From: Pseudofabraea citricarpa
Taxonomy: Eukaryota; Ascomycota; Leotiomycetes; Helotiales; Dermateaceae
NCBI GenBank assembly: GCA_029641185.1
Contig: JAPWGK010000013.1
Location: 62,001-126,000 of the forward strand
Length of the DNA stretch: 64,000 bases
Direction of reading: 5' to 3'
Both the position numbers and the translations under genes were made by a program. Shown here piece by piece: positions 44,984 through 56,008 of the stretch. Each line of letters opens with the position of its first letter. Position 1 is the first letter of the stretch. Below the pieces are notes generated by a model. The model did not search any database. It was not told the DNA's origin and saw only the letters and a list, made by a program, of their open reading frames with translations.

Positions 44984-45727
44984 ATGCTCCGAACTCTACG
45001 GCCAAAATGTGCCATCCGCCCACTTCGCCCATCTCAGGCTCAACGAACATTCATCTCTTTGCCCGGAGGTGAGCCTCAGCATCTGACGGCCACACGAGTT
45101 TTGCCGTACCCCGCGAACAAACTTTACACCATTATTGCCGATATCGACAGCTACTCGAGCTTTCTCCCGTATTGTATCGGCTCGCGAGTAACAAAATGGT
45201 CTGCGGCCGATGCGAACGGCAAGAAATGGCCGGCTGAGGCAGACCTATCCGTAGGCTGGGGTGGTTACGAGGAGACTTTCACATCTAAGACGTTCTGCAT
45301 TCCGGGTTCTATTGTCGAGGCATTGGGCGGTTCAGCTATCACAAAGCTATCGGCATCTGACCTTCCTCATTACTCTTCTATCCATACACCTGGCCCTCCT
45401 AATAATACATTCACAAGTCTGAGCACGAGCTGGAACATACGGTCTTTTTACTACAAGCCTCCGCCTGGCTCCGGGAACCTGCAGCTGGATAATACAAAGG
45501 GGGCTGCTCAAGAGCACACAGAGGTTCACCTGATCATTGATTTCGATTTCAAGAATCCCATCTATGCAGCTCTAAGCAAGGCTGTCGCGCCCAAGATAGC
45601 GGGTATCATGATTGAAGCTTTCGAGGTTAGAGCTCGGGAGCTGCTAGATAGTCCAAAAGCAAAGGTCTCAGGCAGATATCTGTCAAAAGGCCATTTCAAA
45701 CCCGGATCAAGCCAATCGAATAACTGA
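44984..45727 (+). CDS. COQ10: Coenzyme Q-binding protein COQ10
   Basis: A single exon of 247 aa. Coq10 binds ubiquinone in the inner mitochondrial membrane and helps its delivery to the respiratory chain. The N-terminus to about 30 is a basic presequence (MLRTLRPKCAIRPLRP). The START/polyketide-cyclase fold follows: LPYPANKLYTIIADIDSYSSFLPYC, ADLSVGWGGYEETFTSK and the final long helix LSKAVAPKIAGIMIEAFEVRARELL. An insertion of about 25 residues (rich in Pro, Ser, Gly) between the last strands is larger than in yeast. An upstream in-frame ATG at 44936 adds 16 hydrophobic residues, but the second Met gives the better presequence. Confidence 0.95.
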   Translation: MLRTLRPKCAIRPLRPSQAQRTFISLPGGEPQHLTATRVLPYPANKLYTIIADIDSYSSFLPYCIGSRVTKWSAADANGKKWPAEADLSVGWGGYEETFTSKTFCIPGSIVEALGGSAITKLSASDLPHYSSIHTPGPPNNTFTSLSTSWNIRSFYYKPPPGSGNLQLDNTKGAAQEHTEVHLIIDFDFKNPIYAALSKAVAPKIAGIMIEAFEVRARELLDSPKAKVSGRYLSKGHFKPGSSQSNN

Positions 45728-45845
45728 TGTTGCCTACTTGGCCTACTTTTCCCGGTTGAGACTGTCCAACTACGTGAAGTTTGGATTTCAGAAGTAAACT
45801 AACCATGATTTCTTCTTTTGTTTTCTTTTATTTTCCTTTGCTTTC

Positions 45846-46988
45846 CTACTTCCATTCGATACTCCAAGTCTCTTTGCCTCGACGAAAAGGAACAACTTCA
45901 ACGCCCTTGCCTACAAAGATTTCTTGGATAACCTCACCCTTCTTTCTTAAAATAATCTTTTCTGTGCTGTAATCAGAAATTCCATAAAAGTCCCGTCCGA
46001 AGCCACCCAAGAAATTAGCCAGTAGTTCTTTTGTGACTGCCTCCTCTTGAATAAAACCACGTCCAACGGCCTTCTCGAAAGCATCAATGACAAGCTGAGT
46101 AACATAAGGCTGAGTAAAAACGCCAGCTGCTATCTTTGCTCCACCCCCTCTCTTTTTCGATATATCATGAGGCGCAGAGTCGCTTCCAAGAAAGAACTTG
46201 CTCTGCCCACTGACAGCTGTCTGTAGTAAGGCATCTCTGTCAGTATTAAGTTTTGCAATCGGCTTGCAGAAGTGAAATGGGTCATCGGCTACATCGTCAA
46301 TCGTGAGATAGAGATGATGCGCTGTAATGGTGCCAACGACACTAGGTCCGCATTCCTTGACGGCTGCAATAGCGGCTGCAGTGGTACAATGTTCGAGAAC
46401 GATCTTTAGGCCCGGGAATTTCTTGTGGAGATTCTTTAACGTGGGCAAGAAGGCGGACTCGCCATTCATAATTGTGATATCCTTGCTATGATCCGAAGGA
46501 CATTCACCGTGCAAGTTAAGCACGAGCCCACACTTTTCCATTTCTTTAAACACTATGGTTTCCGTATCAGGCATCTCTTTCGCTTGAGCTTGAAATTAGA
46601 TGATGTAAAACTTACCGGGATAGAAAGGCTCGTACGAAATCACCCCCGATGAACTATTGGTCGTCACACCTGCTGGGTAAGATTTGATACCTACTAAGCC
46701 TGCGGCTTTAGCCTCGCGAACGACGGCTGGAGTGATACTCTCGTGCAGGTACAATGTCATAAGATACTTGACTTTTGGCTCAAGAGCTTCAAGGCGAGCT
46801 TTGTAGGCAAGAGCGCTGGCTACGGTAGTAATCGGTGGTACCAAATTTGGCATGACATAAAGTAGTGACACGCCTCCTTGTCGAATGGTTGGAGTTACAG
46901 ATTCCATCATGGATCCATCGCGCAAGTGCGAATGGAAATCCGCACTGGGCGGGAGTTCTAAGCCGTCAAATTTCTTGGACAGTGCCAT
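45846..46988 (-). CDS. URA4: Dihydroorotase
   Basis: Two exons, 46616-46988 and 45846-46552, giving 359 aa. It closes carbamoyl aspartate to dihydroorotate in UMP synthesis. The zinc motif FHSHLRDG (about 18-25), the carboxylated Lys in [25 protein letters not shown] and [12 protein letters not shown] define the class II (bacterial/fungal) dihydroorotase. The open frame that starts MPDTETIV within the second part is partly intron and not a real start. Divergent from ERJ5 across a spacer that holds an inverted-repeat element. Confidence 0.96.
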
Positions 46989-47754
46989 GATTCTTTTGAA
47001 CTTCAAATTGTTTCTTGCAGTAGGTTCAGAGGCCGGAGGTAGACAGGCTGACAGGTATGATGTAGGAATCAGTAAACTGTTTTGTTTCCAGGAACACGAA
47101 GTATGGATCGAGGAATGTGAGAATCCGTGGGTTGCATGAAATTGATTGAATATGTGGCTGTACAAGGAAAGAAGAGCTCTGCACAAAAAAAGCTGAAGGT
47201 GACAATGTACAGTAACGCCGGGACCTCTAGCGGTGGCTCGGTTGAGCTTGGCGTACGCTCCCTAATAGTCTTTTGAGTGATATTATAAGTAACCTCGCTT
47301 TATCACTAGTAATAGTTTATAGTATTTCTAGTATATAAGTACACCATAGATAAATATAACTTATATAATATCCAAGTAAGAAGAAATACTAATATTATAA
47401 AAATAATCTTAAAGGGTTTATTTTTCATTTAATAAAAAAGAAAATAAACCTTATATATATAACTTTTTACTAATACGTAATAAGTAACTAAAGCTAAGAT
47501 TAATAAAACTTAAGTATATATCTATTCTACGTATTAATATAGCTATCCAAGCGAGTGTGGCGAAGACGCTAGGGTCCCGACGTTACTGTGGGTGTGGACT
47601 CTGAAGGTGATTGATTAAATCGCAAAGTAAGTGTGCCTTACGAACCAGGCCCTGAGGAGGAAACGAGCACATCCTCCAACTTTCTCGGAGTGCATCTGAA
47701 GACACATCATCACATTCGGTGAGGACACTCCTTCAACACCACCGAAAAATCAAA
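46989..47754. promoter_or_regulatory. URA4/ERJ5 divergent spacer containing an AT-rich inverted-repeat element
   Basis: 766 bp. Its middle 380 bp is the element described separately; the two outer parts (about 220 and 165 bp) are left as promoter sequence for the two genes. Confidence 0.5.
47193..47610. mobile_element. Decayed MITE-like element with terminal inverted repeats
   Basis: The left end at 47209 reads ACAGTAACGCCGGGACC and then CTAGCG. The reverse complement of the right end (to 47589) reads ACAGTAACGTCGGGACC and then CTAGCG: 24 nt with one mismatch and one gap, then CTTGG again at nearly equal spacing. The interior is very AT-rich (about 47270-47560) with no ORF. A 10-bp direct repeat CTGAAGGTGA flanks the ends (47193-47202 and 47601-47610), 6 bp outside the left and 11 bp outside the right terminus, so it may or may not be a target duplication. 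The AT-rich interior would fit RIP or age. Confidence 0.6.
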
Positions 47755-49066
47755 ATGAGGCTATCCACGTTAGCCCTAGGGATTTTCACCTGTCTGCTAA
47801 CGCTGGTAGCAGCATGGAGCAAGGAAGGTAAGTTACCCTTACCCAATTCATAAATTACTACCCGCCGCATCATCTAACAGACCTTCCACTACAGATCAGG
47901 AAATATTTCGTCTGCGCGATGAGGTTGCAGCTTCTGAAGGCCCCGAGGTGACCTTCTACGACTTCCTCGGCATCAAACCTTCTGCGAGTCACGAACAAAT
48001 TACCCTGGCATATCGAGACCGTTCCCGTACCCTTCATCCCGACAAAGTGAAGCGACAATTTATTGCAAACAAGTCTACGGGAAAGGACAAGAAGTCCAAG
48101 TCGAAGAAGCCGGGCGTACATGTGTCCAAGGGCCCCTCGCAAGCTGAGATTGATGCTACGCACAAGGCGGCCAGCGATAGATACGCACGTTTGGGAGTCG
48201 TGGTTAGTATTCTCAAGGGACCTGGTCGCGAGCGTTATGATCACTTCATGAACAATGGTTTCCCAACTTGGAAGGGTACAGGGTATTACTATGCAAGATT
48301 TCGACCAGGACTCGGCACGGTCCTGACTGCGCTTTTCATCTGCGTTGGGGGTGGGGGACACTGGCTTGCACTCTACTTGGGATGGAAGCGTCAGCAGGAA
48401 TTTGTCGGAAGATACATCAGATTTGCAAGACATGCTGCTTGGGGTGACAACATGAACATCCCAGGCCTAGATGCTACCGCGAGTGTTGTTACCACGGGCA
48501 CAGATAATAGCGACCCAAGCGCAGCAACGGCCATGAACCGAAGACAAAGACGCATGCAAGAGAAGGATTCCAAGAAGGACAAGGGAGACAAAAAACTTAA
48601 AGCTAAACGACCGTCGCCAACAGCAACACCTCCGTCGGAGGTTACTGGACCTAAGAAAAGAGTCGTTGCTGAGAACGGAAAGATTCTAGTTGTCGACTCG
48701 GTTGGCAATGTTTACCTTGAGCAAGCCAATGCAGACGGAGAAACCCAAGAGTTCTTGTTGGATGTAAGTATATGAAATAAAATCCTTACTTTTTACTAAC
48801 GTGCCATATAGCCCGACGAGCTCTCACCACCAACCCTCAAAGACACCGCTCTATATCGCTTCCCAATCTGGGTTTTCAATCGTGGTCTCGGCCGACTGCT
48901 GACCAGGGCTGCGGCAGAAGATGATTCCTCGGAGGAGGATGGAGAACATACCCCCAACAGCTCTGATGCCGAAGACTTCGAAGTTCTCGAGAAGGTCAAG
49001 ACAACCGCCCAGAACGGAAATGGGAAATCATCCAAGAAGAGTAAGAAAAGCAGCAAGGGCAGGTAG
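47755..49066 (+). CDS. ERJ5: ER-resident J-domain protein, ERJ5-like
   Basis: Three exons: 47755-47827, 47895-48763 and 48812-49066, giving 398 aa. A cleavable signal peptide (MRLSTLALGIFTCLLTLVAAW) leads into a lumenal J domain starting FYDFLGIKPSASHEQI, with HPD at about 72-74. A Lys-rich insertion inside the J domain (KDKKSKSKKPG) is typical of Erj5. One membrane helix, LGTVLTALFICVGGGGHWLALYL, shown as about 157-180, follows. The cytosolic part has basic (RRQRRMQEK) and acidic stretches and ends with a Lys/Ser tail. Erj5 supports BiP in ER folding. Confidence 0.92.
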
Positions 49067-50387
49067 CCACGGCCCTAGGGAAGTGATCTGTAAGCTATGC
49101 TATGTGGAATATTTGTACTACTTTGCATCTGGTAGAATGGTATGTATAGGTAGTTTAGGACCTGGCGTCTAAAAATCAAACAGAGCGTAATGATCGAATG
49201 TGACTTGTTTCGACGAGATCAGCAGGGAAGAATGAAAACAGAAAAGCATTTGATCGTCTTTTATAGAAAGTTCATAGTCTGTTTGCTACTTTCAACTAAT
49301 CTTACTTGCCTCCCATGCAGTATCCTTATCCTTTGTTGAACATCGCAGTAACTTAGCCTCTCCTTCTAGTTCTGCCTTTTTTTATTATAAATTCGTCTAT
49401 TTGGATATGTAAGAACTATAAATTTTGAATTCGGTCCTAACTATATGACATCAGCGGTAGTAGCCTTCGGTTCTCGATGTTTCGCCGATGTAAAAGTCCC
49501 TCTAGGTGCGATTATATATCAATTTAACGACTTAAATTTAATATTTTCATTATTTATCATTTATGGCCTGACCTCGAGCACATTGTTGTTTCTTGCGATG
49601 ATACAGGTCCACTCATGCCCTGTTTTCTCAGGTGGTACCTTCTCCTTCGTTGTTGGTACAGATGTTAGTTAGATTTAATAGGGATCCTCGCTTACACTTC
49701 ATTTCCCCCTTCCATGCACGAATCTGAACCATACTCATACTCTAGAAAAGACAACCATCCTATTGAATGCTATTACCACCCTTTTATCGCTCTTCCAGGC
49801 CCCCTATCCAAAACAGTCTTATTGGTCATTTACCTGAATTGCATGACAGGGGAACGTTCCCTTGCCCATCATTTTCCCATATCGCGAGCGTCACAGGACC
49901 TCAAATCGAAAGAACATTTTTACTATATCTCCTCAAGTGAGGTCTTGGTAAACTGAGCCGTGCTCCGGTGGTGATATTTCATCCCCTCTCATCCCCTCTT
50001 CAAGCCCCGTCATTATGCAGGTCACTTCTTTGGTGCAATCTGCCGAGCTTTCTACGTTTCTGAACCTCTGTACGTCTAAATCCTCGGTATTTTGGGCTTT
50101 TCAGCTGTGAAGTTGGGGGCAGGTGGTTGTAAGGGTATGATGTTATTCTCCAGTCTAGTGTCAGTATTGTCGTCTGGGTCCGGAATTCCATTCAAGAACT
50201 TAAACTTACAATAATTGGTGTGTTTTCAATGATTCCACAATGCTATCTCGAGGCTCGCTTAATATAATTAGTGCTGTGGATCTCGGGCACAGAACCTCAT
50301 GAGAAGTTCCAACTATTAGTCTCTATTTTAGTATACTAAATCGTAACAGGGCCAATCTGAACCATATTTTCTACATGTCAGATCAGA
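49067..50387. other. Convergent spacer, AT-rich
   Basis: 1.3 kb between ERJ5 and pantothenate kinase 3' ends. ORFs up to 80 codons on the forward strand (49445-49956) show no protein-like features. No repeat or RNA gene recognised. Confidence 0.4.
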
Positions 50388-51941
50388 TCACGATCCTGGG
50401 TAGTCCATAACATATTCTGGGACTTGACTAGTGCCAAAAGACGGTTTCTCAACACTATCCTCGAAACTCGCTCTGCGCCCCCAGTTATGTGGTTGTCTCT
50501 TTACAAAAGCTCCCACACTACCCAGGTATCCCTCGTGCCGCAAGAAATATGCCTTCTTCTGCCCATTGCTCCAGAATTTGATGGCATAACTGAGGGTATT
50601 GATCGTTTGACGATGCCCGCGGATGAAAGAGCCTCCAAAGTAGATTGTTGATAGTGAGTGTTTCTCCGATTGTAAATAAGCGATCTGACCAATGTTGTTG
50701 GAAATGGCATATAGAAGAGATCGTGATATGTCGGCCCCTGAGAATGGGTGACTAGACTCTGCGTCAGGATCCATTGCAGGCTGTGAAGTAGTGGCTTCAG
50801 AAACCACATCAGCATTTGTGAGGCCCACGTCGTCCTCGGCTACTCGCTCAGCCTCCGTCTTCATCTTGAACACCTTTCCGAAAGAACTAGCAATGGTACT
50901 GCTTTTCAGCCCAATCTTGCCATAGTCTGCACCATAAATATCACCAACCAACATGTCTACTTTCGCATTGTCTCCGCGCTCGGCCATGCCAAGCATGTCA
51001 TCGAATGTCCTGGCGCCCGTCAACAGTGACAAAAGTCCCCAGAGCGTCCCACCCCCTAGAGACGTGCCGCCTACACGCCTGAACTCCCGCGGTCCAGACA
51101 CTCTAATCATACTCACGCCTGAACCGATATTAACCAAAAGATAAGGGTATATGTCTGATCGGGGCTCTGTAAACTGCATGGGATCCGTCTCACTATAGGT
51201 GAAGACTTCCCGGGGTATCTCAGTGATGAAGAAATCGAGGCCTAGTTCAGTTAGCGATTGCTGGATAGCATCAGTGACACTCCGCTGACGAACCAATAAT
51301 CAAACATTCCATTTCTTCCTCCCTCAGGACATCGACGCCTAACGCCTCCCGGATCTTATCATAATATTTGTATGCGCCGCCGCCGGTCGCTATCACACAC
51401 AATTCTCCTGGGCGCGACCCATTGAGCTTCTGCTGCTTCAGCTTCAGCTGCTTCATGAATTCTATACAGTCGTCAATGCGATCCGTCTCGAAGTTCATGA
51501 AGTTTAAACGTCCTCCGGGTTCGCGCGACTGTGGCTCTCGCGAGAAGTATACCAGCTTTGCAAGAGAACCACCAATCTGCACAACAACATTGTCAGCGGT
51601 TGGTCCAAGGAGGCTGAAAGCGCAGGTAATCTTACATCAACGGCAATATGGCTTACCACAGCCGTATGGTTTGGCAGTCGAATATCTTTGGTGTCGTAAC
51701 TGCCTCCATTATTTTGTAGTACTCGCGTCGGGCTGTTTGACTCCTGGTTGTTATCGATAATAAAGGCGCCCTTCACGTTGATCTTGACAGAGCCCGGATG
51801 GATGATGGTGCTGTCTATCTCAGCCGTATCTGTTCGAGCTCGGAGGGGTTTCGTGGAGGATGAGGGGTTCTCGGGCGCATCGCGAACACGGCAAATATCA
51901 TCGACCGCTTGAGACTCGTCTGGCAGCCGTTCTGTTGACAT
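50388..51941 (-). CDS. CAB1: Pantothenate kinase
   Basis: Three exons: 51636-51941, 51294-51576 and 50388-51241, giving 480 aa. It phosphorylates pantothenate, the first and controlling step of CoA synthesis. Eukaryotic type II PanK features are IAVDIGGSLAKLVYFS (joined across intron 1), VIATGGGAYKYYD, LLVNIGSGVSMI and RVGGTSLGGGTLWGLLSLLTGA. A Ser/Thr-rich N-terminal 60 residues and an internal acidic insert (about 315-345) are extra. Intron 2 has a weaker GTTCGT donor but restores MECLIIGLDFFI. The open frame begins upstream with GTG, so the ATG at 51939-51941 is used. Divergent from PanC. Confidence 0.95.
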
Positions 51942-52406
51942 GACTGAGGGATCGTTGGTGGTGTATCTACCAGGAAGCACGGAGAGAGTCTATTGCGAAG
52001 AGGCCATGGTGACAGTATACGCCTAATATACTTCTGCAGGTGCATGAGGTGCAAATTGGTCAGAAAGCAGCGTTCTAGGGCCTGATTTGTAAGGCAACGG
52101 GACTTCAACTTTCAGGTGGGACGTTGAGGTCCTTTACTTTCCTATGTAAGGTATAGATATGTAAGTAAGTATAATTTTGAAAACCTCGGCCTTATAATAA
52201 TTCTCTGCTTTTGGACAAACGTAGTCTTCGTAGCTACCTTATACCGTTTAATGACTTTAAATGACTTTAAATTCAATAACTCCCATATTGCCTTATTATT
52301 CTTATCGCTCGCTCGGCAGTGCGATAAGCCTTAAGCGAGTGCGGCCGGTTGAGAGGAAAGAGGAATACGATCAACCACCGAACCCTCATCTTCTGTTCGC
52401 ATCAAG
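51942..52406. promoter_or_regulatory. PanK/PanC divergent promoter
   Basis: 465 bp between two CoA-pathway genes. It contains an AT-rich part (52140-52300) with repeated AATGACTTTAAATGACTTTAAA (tandem 11-mer at about 52250-52271) and a hairpin CTTATCGC/GCGATAAG (about 52300-52328). Confidence 0.5.
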
Positions 52407-53573
52407 ATGTTCTTGAAATCTCCAGTCGCTATTGCATCGTCAAGCTCTAAACTAGCTCGTGGGAAAGCCGGCCCGAGTGCCATACGCTCCTTTTCCACCT
52501 CCCTCCAGTTTCTACACAAGAGGGCAACAGGACCTACCGTGCCGAATACCTCCATCAAGGTCTTCCGAACAATCTCAGCGCTGCGACAATGGCGCAGGCA
52601 ACAGCTTCTCGACCACCGATCTGTTGGCCTTGTGCCTACCATGGGCGCTTTACACAGTGGCCATACGTCGTTGGTAAAGCTTGCCGCCTCTGAGACCTCC
52701 CTCGTGGTAGTGTCCATCTACGTCAACCCAGCCCAATTTGGCGTCGCAGAAGACCTTGATTCCTACCCTAAGACATGGGACGCCGACTGCAAGATACTGC
52801 GGGATTTGGATAGGGATATTGCGGAAGACGGGGGGAACATGGGGAGAATTGCAGCTGTCTTTGCGCCTGATACCAAGGAAATGTACCCGAGCGAGGGGGC
52901 CAGCGGGCCAGGGCAGGAGGTGGATGCGAAAGGCAGTTTTGTGACGATCACACCTGTTGGAGAAATCCTGGAGGGCAAGACTCGACCTACCTTCTTCCGA
53001 GGAGTGGCCACTGTTTGCATGAAGCTTTTTAACATTGTGCAACCAGAGAAGGTGTATTTCGGGCAGAAGGACATACAGCAGACCGTGGTTATCAAAAAGA
53101 TGGTCAAGGATTTCTGCTTGAACACTGACGTTATTGTTGGGGCAACTCGGAGGGAAGCTGACGGGTTAGCCTTGAGTTCGCGAAATATATACTTGGGAAC
53201 GAGGCGGCGGAATGTTGCCAGCGTTCTGAGCAAGGCCTTGAGAGTAGCAGAGACGGCATATTCTCGGGGCAAGCGCAGCAGAGATGAGCTCCTCGGGCCA
53301 GCGCAAGAGCTAGCGAAACTCATATTGATAGAACAATTCCAGATGAAAGCGGAAGAGAGAGTCAGATTCAACGTCGATTATATGTCCCTGGCGGACCCCG
53401 AGACGATGGAAGAGCTGGACCAGGTGGACGAAAGCCGCGGTGCGATTCTCAGCGGCGCAATCAAAATGCTCGAGGTCGAATGTCCGCAAGAAGGAGAAGA
53501 CGTGGGCGAAGCCGGTGGTCCGGCAGTCAGGCTGATAGACAATATTGTCCTACAGCCTCGAGCGCGAGCTTGA
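52407..53573 (+). CDS. PAN6: Pantoate-beta-alanine ligase (pantothenate synthetase)
   Basis: A single exon of 388 aa; it joins pantoate and beta-alanine with ATP to make pantothenate, the substrate of the neighbouring kinase. The N-terminal 45 residues are Ser, Arg and Lys rich without acids and resemble a mitochondrial presequence. The class I nucleotidyl site PTMGALHSGH (77-86), VSIYVNPAQFG, FFRGVATVCMKLFNIVQP, YFGQKDIQQ and the KMSKS-like SSRNIYL are intact. An insert around residues 130-165 (Gly/Asp/Ala rich) distinguishes it from bacterial enzymes. Confidence 0.95.
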   Translation: MFLKSPVAIASSSSKLARGKAGPSAIRSFSTSLQFLHKRATGPTVPNTSIKVFRTISALRQWRRQQLLDHRSVGLVPTMGALHSGHTSLVKLAASETSLVVVSIYVNPAQFGVAEDLDSYPKTWDADCKILRDLDRDIAEDGGNMGRIAAVFAPDTKEMYPSEGASGPGQEVDAKGSFVTITPVGEILEGKTRPTFFRGVATVCMKLFNIVQPEKVYFGQKDIQQTVVIKKMVKDFCLNTDVIVGATRREADGLALSSRNIYLGTRRRNVASVLSKALRVAETAYSRGKRSRDELLGPAQELAKLILIEQFQMKAEERVRFNVDYMSLADPETMEELDQVDESRGAILSGAIKMLEVECPQEGEDVGEAGGPAVRLIDNIVLQPRARA

Positions 53574-54067
53574 GCGTTGCATCTCATTATTACTGTATAA
53601 TTATAATGATAATTCTTTGTCTTATTATTATTATTATCGTTACTACCGGTCGGGTAGACAGCATCACCTGATACGGCCCGTTTCGGCTGTATTCCTGGGC
53701 CGGCGCTGGGGGCGTTTAGTCATCCAGTCGTCCTACAGTGGGATGCATAGTGGGGGCAACCAACAAGAGCTTTTCCTCCCTCCATCCCAATTACTTCTCC
53801 TCCACCTCCAGACCCAAACACCTCCATCTTCACCCATCTCTCCAGACATCAGCACGGGCTCCTCGACTGCCTCTTCACTATCACCACCATTACCACCATC
53901 ACCACCATCGGACTGACTGCTAGAGTTGCCACCACCCACCCTCGAGCGAACAAAGACGTGCACTCCGATTATCGCCTTCTCCTCCCGAGCACCCAAGCCG
54001 AGCAGAACAGCATCCAGAGCAACCTCAACTGCTGCAATTGCGAACATCCCTGGGCAAATACGAGACC
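53574..54067. promoter_or_regulatory. Promoter and leader of the CYS3-like bZIP gene
   Basis: 494 bp. A TTA/TTATTA run lies at 53610-53640; pyrimidine-rich CCTCCATC/CACCAC runs at 53770-53930 look like a long 5' leader. Small ORFs on both strands are low-complexity. Confidence 0.4.
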
Positions 54068-55501
54068 ATGTCGGCATACAATGGACGACGCGGCCCTAAC
54101 GTGTCCGAGTACATCGCAAACCTGAATGCGATTCCGTCGGCGCAAGACATAGCAAGCCAGCAGGAATACCCCAACCTCGACGACGATCTCGCCATGTTCA
54201 CCAACACGCAGTTCTTCGACTTTGATTTGGGCCAGGACCCAGACTTCATGGGCAACCTTGACTCGCGCGGGAACACTGGGCCAGCGGAGGGCGCTGACGC
54301 AAAGTCCCTGGATTTTATACAAGGTCAGCCACAGCAGGGTTTTCGTCGGATTGTTGGTATTCTCTCAGGGTCGGGCTACAAAGTTGTGCCTCTGTGACGA
54401 GTGTCGTTGTCTATGGACATACATAGCGGGCGTGATGGCAGATGGTAACCACCCCATGGATGGACCATCTGATGACAATGGACCCCCAACCCAGACCCCG
54501 CACCCTGCATAGCTGCAGCGTCGTTGCACACAATCAATCTATCAGGACCAGAGCGTGGGTTGCTTGTCACTTGCCAATTACCAATTACCAGCACCCGCGC
54601 AAGGCGGAGGCGTGAGAGATGGAGTCACCTCACTCGCTCGATAGCCAGCGGCACGTGTCACGGTCCAGCAGCAGTCGACCTCTCTGCGTTGCGACAGAAA
54701 ACTGCCGCTGGCCTGGCTCTTGCCTCTTGCGGCAACTCGATGGCCACGGTGAGGCTATCACGTCAACTCGGTTAATATGGCGATATCGCACGTGCCCTCC
54801 CACGACCAACAACAGCCTCCATACTTCCCCATGTTTTGATTTCTGATGTGGACAAACGGCTTTACGGCTCCTTTGCGAAACGAACTGTATTGTGTGCTAC
54901 CTTATATATCATCTTGCCTTTCTTCCTTTTTTTCTTTTCTCTTTGCTCGCCCCGGCGCAAGCATGCTGACAATGTGATGGCGCATACAGGAGACTTCTCT
55001 TTTCCTGACTTCAACACATTTACCCAACCTCAATCTTTTGGTCTGGACCCTATTACGCCGATTCCCGCCGCCGATCAGGCAGCAGTCCCCACATCCTCTT
55101 CAGCGGCGTCGCCTTCAACTTCTCCTCAAACCGGCTCCGGTGACCTCAAGCGCAAAGCTGATGCTATCTCATCTCCTGCCTCGGGATTCGAGGATTCCTC
55201 TCGAGCAGCAGCTGAAGAAGACAAACGCCGCCGTAACACAGCCGCGTCGGCACGTTTCCGCGTAAAGAAGAAGCAGCGCGAGCAGGCTCTCGAACGGTCA
55301 GCGAAGGAGATGAGCGACAAGGTAGCAGCATTAGAGGGGCGGATCAATCTTTTGGAGACGGAGAATAAGTGGTTGAAGAATCTGATTGTGGAAAAGAACG
55401 AGAACAAGGATGACATCGCTGCATTATGGCTAAAGTACACCCAAGAACAGGATGAGAGGAAAGGTTCTGAACGCAAGGATGGGGTTGGAACTGAGGCATG
55501 A
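54068..55501 (+). CDS. bZIP transcription factor of the CYS3/MetR sulfur-regulator type
   Basis: Two exons, 54068-54323 and 54990-55501, giving 255 aa. Exon 1 encodes MSAYNGRRGPNVSEYIANLN and an acidic region (LAMFTNTQFFDFDLGQD). Exon 2 starts GDFSFPDFN and ends with the bZIP: basic region KRRRNTAASARFRVKKKQRE (about 163-183) and a leucine zipper to about 215. This basic region and the N-terminal NVSEYIANLN block are characteristic of CYS3/MetR, which activates sulfur-assimilation genes. The intron is 666 nt, about ten times the normal size here. An in-frame ATG at 54977 (MAHTGDFSF) inside the intron end could start a shorter 174-residue isoform. Confidence 0.9.
54324..54989 (+). other. Unusually long intron with promoter-like content
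   Basis: Donor CAAG|GTCAGC, acceptor GCATACAG|GAG. It contains two CACGTG boxes (54652-54657, 54789-54794) and a strong CT tract (about 54910-54955) directly upstream of an in-frame ATG at 54977. Confidence 0.65.
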
Positions 55502-56008
55502 TGTTATGATTATTTCAAAATTCGATTCTTGTTTTCTTTGTTTTTAGGGTTCTTCCGGCGGTGGCGGGATAGGAATGATCGATGGACGGGGATTCTGCAG
55601 ACTTGGTTACAGCTGTAGGTTGGAATTGTGACTATTTTGGGTGGTGGATAAGATAGGGTTAACGTGCTATTGAGTTATTAATGTTGTTCAGTCTATTTAA
55701 TAGCCAGCTAAACCTGGAGAAATAGAGAACACACGATGAACGAAGGAGACTTACATCTGGTCCCCAAGCAAGAACGGTGTAACTGGTCCTACAATTCGAA
55801 AAGACGTGTTCCAATTGCGTTGGTATATATTGCAGGAAACGTTTTGTAAACCTTTGTTAGGTTTGTGGATATCTTTCTTGGATAGCTATGCCTTGTGGCT
55901 AAGATCATCGCATAACCTTGCTATTTATTGTCCCGCTGAATAAGGTATCTTTTTGGCGATATAGGTAGCTGTCCCTCTCGCCTTATGTCAGAACAGCCAC
56001 CTACCTAC
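55502..56008. other. Convergent spacer
   Basis: 507 bp between the bZIP and JJJ1 3' ends; a short CCTACCTACCTA run near 56000. No gene and no extra JJJ1 exon recognised. Confidence 0.4.

Noticed and set aside
45846..46574. Separate gene starting MPDTETIV upstream of the dihydroorotase C-terminal half
   Set aside because: The start lies in the intron; splicing joins FYP to VFKEM in frame as in dihydroorotases.
49445..49956. Two forward ORFs of 75-80 codons
   Set aside because: In a convergent AT-rich spacer, no motif, no splice partners seen.
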